From the NCBI GenBank assembly GCA_027886175.1, contig JAJNNQ010000027.1, forward strand, positions 6,834,001-6,898,000: DNA of 64,000 nt, in the 5' to 3' direction. Origin of the DNA: Phylloscopus collybita. Lineage: Eukaryota; Chordata; Aves; Passeriformes; Phylloscopidae. The first letter of the stretch is position 1; each line of letters begins with the position of its first letter. Positions 21,430 through 56,560 of the stretch are shown piece by piece. The position numbers and the translations under genes are program-made. Under the pieces are notes generated by a model, which ran no database searches, was not told the DNA's origin, and worked only from the letters and a program-made list of their open reading frames with translations.

Positions 21430-24180
21430 GGGGATCCCAACCCACGCGTGTCCCTACCCTGGAGCTGCACGCTTGTGCTGCAACCCCCCGCAGTTTCGAT
21501 TTCTGTTGGCCTGGGGCGGTTGTTTCACTCTGGATTCACAGACGGCAGCGCCTGAACACTGACAGCGGCACCAACCCATGGCAAAAGTGGCTGTCCAGGG
21601 TGAGACCCCCGGAATATCAACACGAGGACTGTCCTCGTGCTCCCAACCAAAGCCCCCTCCTCCTTCCCCTCTGCATTTTGTACCTCACCCCCAGCCCAGG
21701 CACAGAAATTGCCCTGACTCAATTTGTTATCAATTTTGGGAAAAACTGAACTGACAGCAACAAGGCTCCGCTGAGGAACTGAATGTGGGTGATTGAGTAA
21801 GAAATAGAACAAATGGTGAATAATCCAGCTCTGCTCAGCTTAGTGAGAACGTTCCTGCCCAGGAAGTGGGACCCACAGCACACTGCAACATTCCACTGGG
21901 ACAGGACCCATATAACTTCTTTAGTGAGCTCTATATATAGCCAAAATTCATGGGTGCCATAATCTATTTAAAAACCACCAAGACATCCACAAACATTAAA
22001 AGGCTCTAAAATTGATGATCCCTTTTAAGTAAGAAAAAATAATCCCCAAGCTAAGGAATGTAGCCCAAAGGAAAGGGAAGCTGCAGGTACCAGGAGCAGG
22101 TGGCCAAAGGAGCCTGATGCTGTGAGAAGGTGGCGCAGTGTCCAGCACAGGGCCCCTTCCTTGGGGCTTCCACATCCCAAAAATTCTTTGCAAGCTGTGT
22201 TGCTGCCACCTAAGCAAAGGGCAGGGCTAGCACAAGCATCCCATCAGTGGGTCGCACCCATGTTATCTGGCTCAAGGGAAATGCTCCCTACACAAGTCAG
22301 GAATCTCTCCAGCAGGAAAAGCCCCACCACTGCAATTCCCACTTCCCTTTCCCATCCCAATTCTGCAGCCACCAACACCACAGCACTGCTAGGCAGAGGG
22401 ATTTATGCACCACAGGCACCCAGCTTTCCCCAGCCCATCACTACACCAGGAATGCCACATTCCCTGCCCAGAAAAGCAGGATATAGCCCCCATGTGAGCA
22501 CAAGAGGCTGAAGGACAGCACACATTGAAAACTACTTTTAAATTTTATCCTACAGCTTCTGCCTCAGTCTTGAATCCTTGTCCAGCCAGGTGCCCTTGCC
22601 ATGTCTACCCTCTCCTTCTCACATTACCTCCACTCCCCTTCCCAAACTCTTCCACTCTCTCTGAGCCCACCCACCTGAAGGACGCCAGCAATGGCACAAA
22701 ATCCCTGAGCTAGACCCTCTCAACTCCCAGTGCCTCTCACTCACCTTAGGGAAACTACAATTCCACAGGACATCTCTGATTTACACCCTTTCATCAGCTG
22801 TTCCAGAGAATGCACAGGAGTTTCCGTTATGAACCCAAAGGAAAAAAGGCTTTTGCTTCCAGACCAACCGTTTCTGCTCCAGCGTTAAAAGATCCGTTTC
22901 AGGCTCCTCATCCATTCTGGCAAGAGGCCGTAGCCCAGCTTGGTGCAGCCACCACTGGCAGGCACCTTCCCAGAGTGGTGGGAGCCTGATAAGTCCAAAG
23001 GTTTCTGCTATCAGACCCACTCTTCCCAGTCAGAATCAAAGGGCAAGACCACACTTGAAGACAACAGAAGGAAACAAAAAAAAAAGAAGAAGCTGTATTT
23101 TATACATATTCTCCAACAAGTAATAAGGGAGTTTCTCTTCCAACTAAATACATGTGATAATGCACACCCACAGACCTGGATACAGCTGCTATAGCCTCAG
23201 GTGTAAGACAGTACAGCTTCTCATTCTATGATCACAAGAAAGTCAGGAGGTTGGGGTAAAAATAGTACACATCACAAGTGTCAAAAATTGAAGACAGTGT
23301 ACAAAGGGTCCCAAACACAAAACTTTCCCTCCCTTGAGTTTGCTTTTTTCTATCTGCACTTACAGATAGAAATCAAACCTCCCAGCCACAGGCAGTCACA
23401 GCACAAGTCTCCCAAAAACTCTAAATGAATGTTCTTCCTTCAAAAGGGCTTTCAGGGATTGCTGAGTTTTGCCTTGTTACTTTAAACCTCCACGGTGCTT
23501 AATGAACTCAGACACCTAAAAGAATAAGCTTTACTATATACATTTAAAAATTGAGGAAAAGTTCTCTAAAAATATGCTTTTGAATTTGACAAAATGCTCC
23601 AGCTGCTCAGGTTGGAGGAACACCTCCAAGCTGTGCAGAAGCTTATTAGCAGAGACCAAACTAAAGCACCTAAAGAGGAACCAGCCCAGACCTTTTCCTG
23701 TGCTGCTAGGCTGCTCCCAAAACTCCACCCATCTCCTTCAAGGACACTCAGTGCATTCCAACAGCAACAACCCAGATCTGTGAACAAGGAACCAACATCA
23801 GATGGGCCAAACACTAAAGGGGGACAGGGAACACATGCCAGGGCCAAGAACAGAGGGACTGCCACATGTCAGAATCCATACAAGCACTAACTAAAGCTTG
23901 TGTTTGCAGGGGGGGATCAGGAATCAACATGGAAATGCCAACCGAGCCTCACAAGACTGCTCCTGTCTCCTATGTGATAGCAGCTACAATGTTCCCATGT
24001 GCTGCAGAAGCTGATGGCCATGCTGGGGAAAGAAGGAAGCAGCTTCTCCTTTTGGGAGAAAGCTCTTTCCTATCATCATCCATGTCCTGTCTTTCGAAAT
24101 CTGTGCCACTGAAAGGGCAAATGCACCACGAGCAGTTTAAGTCCTACAGGGATCTCTAAGGCAGCTGAGGCCAGCACACT
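21430..24180. other. Interval between C20orf204 and PRPF6, including the PRPF6 3' UTR
   Basis: No coding exon is recognised. The PRPF6 3' UTR must lie at the right end, yet I see no canonical AATAAA on the minus strand for about 2 kb past the stop codon. Only variants occur, such as AGTAAA near 23529 and GATAAA near 22545. Base composition changes here from GC-rich to AT-rich at about 21.5 kb. Confidence 0.5.
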
Positions 24181-47828
<23,648 letters not shown>

Positions 47829-48741
47829 TCATGGGGCTGGCGGTATTGAGCTGTGCTGTCATGAAATTTAACATTTGTAGCAATTTATTATTTCTGTTGT
47901 TATTAGGAAACGAGTAAGTGCTAAGGAGCCTCCCAGGCGGTGAGCGGCCCTGCAGGGAGCAAAGCTGACGCCCTGCGTTTGACAGCCCCCAGCCAGAATG
48001 GGTTTGGAAAGGGGGAGAAAGCGCCAGGATCATCCCTGGAGGGCCTGGAGCGGGACAAAGCCTCGGTGCCATTTCCCCCAGCCCTTGCTTGCAGAGCTGC
48101 GGGGTGTGAGCCTCGCTTCCCCCCTCCCCTCTGCTTCCCTCCTCCCAAAAATTTCCCAGACGAATTATCTCTGGGAGCAGAAGCTGGTTTCCTGCTCCTG
48201 CCTTCCGAGGGTCTCTCACTTCCAACTCTGCTGTGTGGTGAGAGCACATGCCAAGGGACCAAGGCGTCCCCCAGAGTGCATGGAGAGAGCCCCTGTGCTC
48301 ATCCACCCTTCCCGCGGGTGTCCCAGGAGCTCCTGCCTCAGTTTCCCCAGCCGGAGCCCTGGGCAGGCTTCTCTTGCCCACCCACACCCGGGCTCAGGAT
48401 TAGGTGGCTCAGCTGCCACCTGCCAAGTCTCCAGGTGACCCTGACACGGTGCCCAGCTGTACCAGAGAACCGGACGGTTCCTCGTCCCTCGGGAGAGGCT
48501 CAGGGTCACAGAAGACAAGGACAGGGGCAGCCCGAGGGCCGAGGAGGGGATGGGGCTGCCCTGGGGACGGGCCCTGTCCCGCAGCCCCCTCCCAGCAGCA
48601 GCCCCGCCTGCCGCTGCCAGTCCCTGCCAGGTCTGGGAGCAGAACCCAGCTGCGGGGAAGATAAATAGCCCCATTTTGCATGCTAATGGCATCCCAACCC
48701 CCAGCCGCTTCCCATCAATCTATTTTTGGGTTTCGCTGGAG

Positions 48742-48770
<29 letters not shown>
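48742..48770. repeat. A29 homopolymer
   Basis: An uninterrupted run of 29 A. It is not preceded by a recognisable retroelement body, so I treat it as a simple repeat rather than a retroposon tail. Confidence 0.9.
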
Positions 48771-48777
<7 letters not shown>

Positions 48778-50529
48778 TGCCAAACAGTTGGGGTGGCAGA
48801 GAGGGAGGGAGGCTGCAGTATCCCAGCTCTCCTGCCCACCCTGGGGTGAGGGCAGAGCCCATGGGAGCATCCTCAGCAGCAGGGAGGGGTGTGGGACCCC
48901 CTGACTGCCCAGCCTGTCCCAGTGAGCCTGGACCCCCTGTGAACACCCAGCACTGCATCCACGTTCGAGCACATGCAGCATCATGGAGCGCCAGTGGGTC
49001 TCCCCTGTGGGCTGGATGTAGTAAATTTGAGGGGGTTTGGAGGTGAATTGGGTTCCCCCATCCTGCCAGAGGATGAAGGACTAAGGGGAACCCATCAGGA
49101 GCCTCCCTGATCCATGGATGGATGGGGACAGCAGGGAAGTGCCCAATCTCTGCTGAGGCCCTGAAAGCTGCAGGAATTTCACTTTTGGGGTGATCTCCTG
49201 AAAAACAGAGCTGAGATGAGGAATGGCAGCAGGGTGACCCCAGAATGGGGGTTGTGTTAGGGCTCTAAAACTTCTCTCTTTACACAACAACTCTTACATA
49301 CCAAGAAAACTCGGAATACTTTATAAGTAAAATCAACCATAAATGAGTTTTAATCATCTCTGGGGATGGACCCCGTGTTTGGTATGTCAGGGAAGAGCAC
49401 TGGCTGTGTGTCCCACTGAGCCTGGGCAGCAGAGGCACTGGGAGCTCTGGGCTGATCTTCCCCACAGTGCTGGGGCACAGCAGGGATGAGCTGTTCAGGA
49501 TCCAGCCTTCAGGCACCGTGTCCAGCCCAGCTCTACCTTTTGGGCATCACACAGGTTTCTCCTTGGGTCTCCTTTTGCTAGCCAAGCCTGGCACTGGGCT
49601 GCTGCAGGAACATGGCCAAAAGCCCAATGGGGTAGTTAATCAGCAATTGTTCTGATTAATGCAACTGGGGGGCCATGGGGTGGGAGATGAGGTGGGGAGA
49701 AATCCCTGAGCTGCTTCTGGGATCATCAGGATCAGGAGGTGGCCCATCCCCGTGGTGGGAAGGAGTGGGGCATCTGCCCTGTGCATTGTTCTGCCCTCCC
49801 AAAACACCTTAAAGCAGGCTGAAGCAGGAGAAGATGTTTTCTCTCTGGTGCAACAAAATCTGAAGGGGTGAAGGGGCAGCAGCACTTGTTAAAGTTGCAA
49901 ATATGCTGCACTTTTACCTGCAGGGAGCTGCTGCTGGGTCTGCATGTTGGCACAGTGCTTCTTACCACCCTCAATGGTGTTTTTGGGGGTGGGAATAAAT
50001 GTCACCCCATACATCCCAGAGGGATGAGACCACCCACAGGGTCACTCCTCTCTCCTGGGTGCACAGAGTCATCCCACTTCTGGTTTGGGCCTTCCCAAGC
50101 TCAGTCTGTGAGTGTGTGCAGCTGAGGAAAGCGAGGTGGGAGGGGATGCTGGGCACATCAACATCCAGAATCGCTCAGAAAGGTTTGAAAAGGGAAAAAA
50201 ATCACTTGGATGAACACAAGGACGAGCTCACCAAGGCAGATCCTGCCAGGGACTGGGATGAGGGTCCGGCCCCAAGCCCAGCAAGGAGCAGCCCAGCCCA
50301 CGGCCGGGTCACTGCGGCCCCTTGCTGACACAAAGCCGCCTCTGTGTCCCCGGGGAGAGCAGGGGCGGCGGCGGCAGCTTCTCCCGGGACAACGGGAAAA
50401 CAAACCCCGGGGCTCTCCCGAGGCTGGGAATTCGTGTTTTTAAATATCACATAGCACTGCAAGAATGCATCCGCGGGGCAGGATCAGCGCTGGGCTCATC
50501 CCAAGCAGTTTCCTGCTGCCTGCCTGTGG

Positions 50530-50795
50530 CAACAGGAGAAGGGGAAATGGCTTGAAACTAAAAGAGGGGAGATTTAGGTTAAGTATAAGGAAAACATTTT
50601 TACGGCAGGGGTGGTAAAACACTTGCTCAGGAAGCTGTGGATGCCTCATCCCTGCGAGTGTTCAAGGTTAGGCTGGACAGGGTTTGGATCAACCTGATCT
50701 GGTGGAAAGTGTCCCTGCAAAAGCCAGAAGGCTGGAATGAGATGGAATGGACTTTAAAGGTTAATTACAACCCAAATTATTCCACGATTCTATGA
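50530..50795 (+). mobile_element. CR1 LINE 3'-end fragment (about 265 bp)
   Basis: Forward-oriented CR1 terminus: GGCTTGAAACTAAAAGAGG, GAGATTTAGGTTAAGTATAA, AAGCTGTGGATGCCTCATCC and GTGTTCAAGGTTAGGCTGGA, ending in the diagnostic CCACGATTCTATGA. The conserved order of blocks makes the identification secure. It is 5'-truncated and no reverse transcriptase coding part remains. Confidence 0.95.
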
Positions 50796-51918
50796 AAAGC
50801 CCTGTTGCAAAACACCTGCCTGCAAGCCCTGAGCAGAAATCCAGCCCCTTCTTGTGTGCCAGTGCCAGACAAAGGGACAGGACATCCCAGAGGTGCCAGG
50901 AATACCTGGTACAGTGTGAGCTCCTCAGCTGAGCCCTGAGAGGGCAAAGAACCCAAATTCGGCCACTGAAGCCCCACATTGGCACCCTCAGCCGGTGTGG
51001 TGCTTGCTGGGTGGTGGTGCCATTGCTTTGCACTTCCAAATGGGATGATTACTTGGATTTCAGATGTGAAGTGCGAGAGAAGACTAAAACAGGGGCTTAT
51101 TTTTAATCCCTGTTGCCTCAGTTCCTAAATTAACACTTTTGGAGCCTGTTCTCACTTGATTATCACCCGATGCCGTGAAATCCTCTGAAGACAGGATGTC
51201 CTACTTAACAAATCAACTCCGTATTAGGTAAATATACATTCTGAAGTTTTAATTAGTCCCATGCTACAATACAGAGGTGCCCTGAGGACTCATCTGCAGC
51301 ATCTGCTCCCCTCTGCACCCCAAGCCGAGCTCTGGTGTGAGTTGGGAATTTTGCCAGAGCCGGCAGCAGCAGGTGCCAAGATCCCACAGCAGCTGGGGGG
51401 GAGCGAGCTCCAAAGCCATTGGAGGTCTCAGTGACAATTAGCAGAGATTCCTAAAGGGTCTTCAACAGGAGGCTCGCACCCTCAGCAATCCAGAGAGCGG
51501 AGCTGGCATCAGCCGCAGGTTTGCTGGGAAGAATCCCCACGTGGGAGAGAGCTCAAGGGCACAGAGTCTTGCCAGCAGAATGCTAATGATGCTGCCCAAA
51601 TGGCATTCCTTAAAATTGTCTTTTCATCCCAGGATGTCCAAAGTCAAGAGCTCTGGCAGATGGACCAATGTTTCCCAAGGTGCCTGGTGATGTTTCCCTG
51701 GGCTGCTGGATGAACTGGGGGAGGAGAGTCCCTGTGCCAAGGGCAGCAGTTGCATGGTCCTGCCCTCCAGCCCGCTGTTCCAGGTTCATCTACAACAGCT
51801 GAGCCGTCAGCAAAGCTGCTGCCTCTGGTCATCGTTGCCCTGGAGTGACAGGCTTGGGTTTGGGGGATTCTCACTTGTTCCTGCCACCCAAGGTAGCGCA
51901 AGCTCCAAGCATGGGCAG

Positions 51919-52003
51919 GGTAAGGAGTGAAGGTGAAGGTGAAAGCAAAAATGAAGATGAAGGTGATGATGAAAGTAGAGGTGAAGTGGTGATGAAGGTA
52001 AAG
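51919..52003. repeat. Purine-rich (GGTGAA)n-like imperfect repeat
   Basis: About 85 bp are made of GGTGAA, GATGAA and GGTGAT hexamer variants on the plus strand, with few pyrimidines other than T. The repeat is simple and imperfect. Confidence 0.75.
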
Positions 52004-52984
52004 GCCTGCTAGAGCCCCCAAAACACCAGGTCTCCCATTTGCTTCCCAATTCTGTTATTCCCCATCCTTTCTGCTCTCTCCATCTGTTCTGCATTCCCAT
52101 CCATGGCCCCATCCTAAAACCCAGTATCACTTGCCCTCTCCAATTCCCCAAACCTCTCTTTTTCAGTATGAGGTGACATTAAAATCATCTGATCTTTGCA
52201 ACACTAGAGTGATAACCCTTGAGGGACACCAATTAATCCATCCCACTGCCCCCACTGGGACCAGCACTCCCTGCATCCTGAGAGATGCAGCCAAAGGTGA
52301 GAGCAGAGCACAGAGCACTGGGACATTTGGGCAGTTTGCACTCTGGCATTTCCTAACTTCTGATTTTGCAGCCTGGCTTGTGTGAGCAACCAGCTCCCAG
52401 ATCCCAGAGCAGCGTGCAGTGGCAATCAGAGCACAGCAAATCAATTCATGCCAGGCTGTACCTTGCAATGTAAATAATAAATCGGATTCAGTAGCAACTG
52501 AATGCAGCCCGGAGCCCTGAAATTGGGCTTGGAGAAAATAAGAACTTGAGGCTGTTAAGATGCAGCAGGGTGGTGTATGGTCATTAGCTGTGAGATGCTG
52601 GAAAACTCTGCTTGGATAATGGTTTTCATTTGTGTCCATTCTGGGCACTGGAATCACAATTGCAGCACTGGGATGGTGGCAATGCCCAGCCTGGGGAGAA
52701 CCCTGGTGAGGATGGCAGGGTCCGTCCTGCTCGAGCTTCAGTTCCCTGAATGGAATGGAGAGCAGATGGAGCTGGATGAAATTATTTTGGCCCCAAAAAA
52801 TTACAACACATGTAAGAATAAAACCCTGTAATTAGTGGGAATTTGATCAGGTTTCAGTTGGGACAGAAAAAGCCAGAGAGCAGGGTTCAGCTGCTGCAGA
52901 GTTGCAGCTAGACCAGGGGCAGTCTTAGCACAGGCTGGGCTGAGCTACTGCAGGACCAGCAAAACCTCCCCAGCTCACCAAGTA

Positions 52985-53345
52985 CCTGTGAACACCTTTT
53001 TTAAATACTTTTTTTTTTTTTAATACAAAAAATAATTAAAATACTCTTCTTATATTTTTTGCCCTTACTGGGCATTGATTAGGAATCTGGCAGAGGTGGA
53101 TCCTGCCATCCCGTCATGTCCTTGCAATTACATCATGTGTGTCTTCTCATTGGATTAAGTTGCAAATTCACAATTTCATTTGGTGAAACAATATTAAAAA
53201 GAAAAAAGCCAGCCCTCTGTTCTGAGGGGAGGGAGGTGATCAGGCTCTCAAATAATTGCCTTGAAAATAACCGTGACGTGCCAAAATCCAATTAGAAATA
53301 TATCTACATAAACCTCCAAATGAAAAACCATCCATCGTTTCAACC
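52985..53345. promoter_or_regulatory. AT-rich candidate conserved non-coding patch
   Basis: The segment is distinctly AT-rich against GC-rich flanks. It carries several homeodomain-like ATTA/TAAT cores, a CCAATTAG near 53289 and a TGACGTG near 53274. It contains no open frame of note and no transposon signature I recognise. It may be a distal enhancer; this is a compositional impression only. Confidence 0.2.
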
Positions 53346-56249
53346 CCTCTCTGTGTCCCAGAGAGCAGCAAAGAGGGAGCAATGCCTTGGATGTCCTCTG
53401 CCAGACAATCATGAACCTTGGGAAGGTGCAGATGTCACGCTGTGAGTGACAAGAGAGTCACCTGCCCAGCCAGGGGCCTGAGGACAGCACAGGTACCTCC
53501 TGGGCTCCGTAAGCCAGAGCTCCGGCGTGACCTGCAGCCCTGAGCTTTGGGTCTTTTATTATCAGCATGAAAATAAATGCTTTTCAGGGAGAGATTTTTA
53601 TAACACTAAATATTTCCATGCCTGGTTGAGATAAGCACCATCCATCAGCCTGCACCAGGCAGGAGGCTTCAGCACGAAGCTGTTTTCGATTCTATCTCCC
53701 TGCAAGTGCCTCAACAAATTCATTTTGAAGTCTTTGCGCAAAAAAAAATCGGGGTGGAGGGGTGTGGGGAAGGGGAGGGGATTTGGGAAAACCCTTCCAT
53801 GGTGTTTTAGCTTGGGAGTGACACCCTTCCATGGTATTTAGCTTGCGAGTGTCTGTTCCTGACCCATGGGGATGCAGTGAGGGGGGGGTCCCCAAATAGA
53901 CCCGTGGTTGAGTGCCATGGGGGGCTTTGTGGAGGTGACATCCCAACAGGGCAGGATGTCCCAAGGCCACCACGGCCACGTGCCCAGCCACTGCTGGATG
54001 TGTGATTCTGGTTCCTCCCCCTTGCTGGGTGCACTCTTTTCCTGCTGACGAGCGGTTTTCATTAACGAGCAGACAAGCAAAGCACCAGAGAAATTAGCCA
54101 CTTTTCTCCTTGGACAAATAACTTCCGTCTGAAGGCTTTTCATCTCCTCCCTCTCATCCTCGCGGGGCGCGGCGGGAGGAAAGCTGATGTTTAATTACTT
54201 CCTTTATTCTCTGAAAAACGAACGTGCTGAATCATCCCAGCCTGGCACCCTCTCCAGAGCCCGGTGTTGGGGAGGGGTGGGACCCACGGGTGCTCTCCCT
54301 ACCCAAATCCATATGCATGTGGAGGGGAAGCCTGGTGGTGTAGAGCTCACTGGAGCCACCGTCACAGGCTTGTCCCCTTCCCACACCATCACTGCCTTGG
54401 GAAAAGCAGCCCTGGCTCGTGCTTTGAGTGTCCTGAGCTGTGTCTCAGTTTAGGGCTTTCCCTCCCTGCTATTTAACTCCAGTTTAACTGTGTAAAGTCC
54501 TCAACCAGACATTAAAAGACCCAAGACAGAGTTGCTGGGGCTGTTTAAAAGACGCTGCACTATGGGAGGGATTAAGTGACAGCCCAAGAGTGATGCTGGA
54601 TGCTGTAAAACCAGGGATGGCTGGAGCATGGAGCAGGTGTGGGGACCACACCACCTCCTCAGCCCTCCCCACGTAGCCCCAGGCTCAAGGTTTTTCTGAA
54701 AATTCTTTGAAATTTCAAATGGACAAGCAGTCTGAACTGGTGCCCCAGGCACCCAAAACCCACCACAGTATCCCCAGGCCACTGGGATGCTGGGCTGGCA
54801 CCAGGCTTATTTGCAGATGAGGAGGAAACAAATTCCATCCCCTGGACATGTGAAGCCTTTACTGGAGAAGTGCAATTACTACCAGAAAAAAACACAGAAA
54901 GCAAAGGCTGGGAACAGCACGGCACTTATTTTTAATAACAGCTTGGTGTAATCTGCACACATTTCTCAAGCAGCATCAGCCTTTTCCTGCCAAGGCCCCT
55001 CTTTAACCATATTTCTCTTGGAAAATTTCTGCCATGGCTCAAAATCTCTGTGTGTAGACAAAGGCTGAGGGAGAAATGGGAAATTCAAAGGGATGGAGAA
55101 CACGTTCTTTCTTTATCTGCCTGCAACAAGCAACACTGCCCTGTCCACTCTCTTGAAGCAGGAGGAGGAATCCCCAGGAATTCTCAAGGGATCTTTTAGC
55201 AGTGGACTCTTTGCAGTCTACATCCAGGGTTTGGGGCCTGATGTTCCCACTACTCACATGGTTTGTGACTCGATGTCCCCGCTCCCTGCCTGGCAGCGTG
55301 GTTGGCTCGTTGAATGTGTCAGCCCTGGCCAGCTCCCAGCGCAGAGCTGAGCCAGCATCCAGCTTTGTCAGGGGCTTGAGCCTCGTCCAGAGCAGCTCCT
55401 GATTGAGCGTCCAAAATTTTGGAAAGCTCCTATTGATTTGGGGAGCTGAATTTAGTTTTGGCAAGTGCTTCGCTCTCACACACACAGCTGCACAGCCAGG
55501 ATCCAAGAGGGTTTTATGCCGTGGCTGTGCAAGGCTGATGAGCAGCCACACAAACCCTGCACGAGGCTGTGCAAGGTCATTGCCACCTGCTGCACTTTCC
55601 CAGCCCACAGGGCAGTGATCATCACACAATGTGCTTAAGCTGAGGGTTCTTCCTCTTAAAACAAGGGTGAGGGTGCTGCCCTGCGCTGCAGTGGGTCTGG
55701 GACAAGGAACTATTGGAAAGATGGAGTATCACAGCACAGGCACCTGCTTGTCCTTGTTCCCCAGCCCTCTCCCAGCCCCGTGCAGGATGAACACAGGGTG
55801 CACAGCCAGATCCTGATCCCTTGGTGGCTGCAGGGGCTGGAAGTGACAGTCCCTGTCTGGGTCAGGTGTGACAGCTGAATGCAGGCACCTACAAAAATAC
55901 CTGTGGGATTGTCACCTTGGGGTAGTGACAGGTGCTGGTGACACTGTTCTACTCCATGCTGGTGTGCCGAGCACCAGTGAGGTTTGGTAGTTACCCACTC
56001 ATACTGAGACCACCCACCAGAGCCCATGCAGCACCCACGGGGGTGAGCACCCTCCTCTGCCTTCCCCATCCGGGGAGCTGGAGGTCGGGGAGAGGAGAGG
56101 CATTTGGGGTGGAGGGAACAATCAGGTGTTTTCCGCTCTGTTCCCACTGCAAACCTGACCAAAAACCTGTCCATGGTTCCCACTGCACCCTGGTGTCCCC
56201 AAGGACCTGTTCCCCCAGCTGGAGAGACACAACGGGGACGATGCCCCGG

Positions 56250-56560
56250 GCAGGGATCGGGGAGTGATACCCGCAGCCCCGGCAGGGATCGGGGGATGCT
56301 CGGGGATCCTCGGGGCGGGCGGCAGCGCGGGGCCGGCGGCGGGCGGAGCCCCCGGGGGTGGCGGATGGCGGCGCCGCCCCCGGCGCGGACACCGGGGCGG
56401 GGCGGGCGGGAGCGCCCGGTGCCGGCGGCGGCGCGGGGGGCGCGGGGCTCCGTCCCCGCCCGAGCGCGGCGCCGCTGCCGGAGGATGAGCTGCGGCCGGC
56501 CCAAGGACATGGAAGGTACCGGGCGCGGGCGGGAGGGCTCAGGTGCGCGGCGGGACGCGC
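56250..56560. promoter_or_regulatory. CpG island promoter of SAMD10 (first exon a)
   Basis: Very high CpG density surrounds the candidate SAMD10 start codon at 56485 and extends about 230 bp upstream. There is no TATA box. It is the strongest CpG island to the right of PRPF6. Confidence 0.65.
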
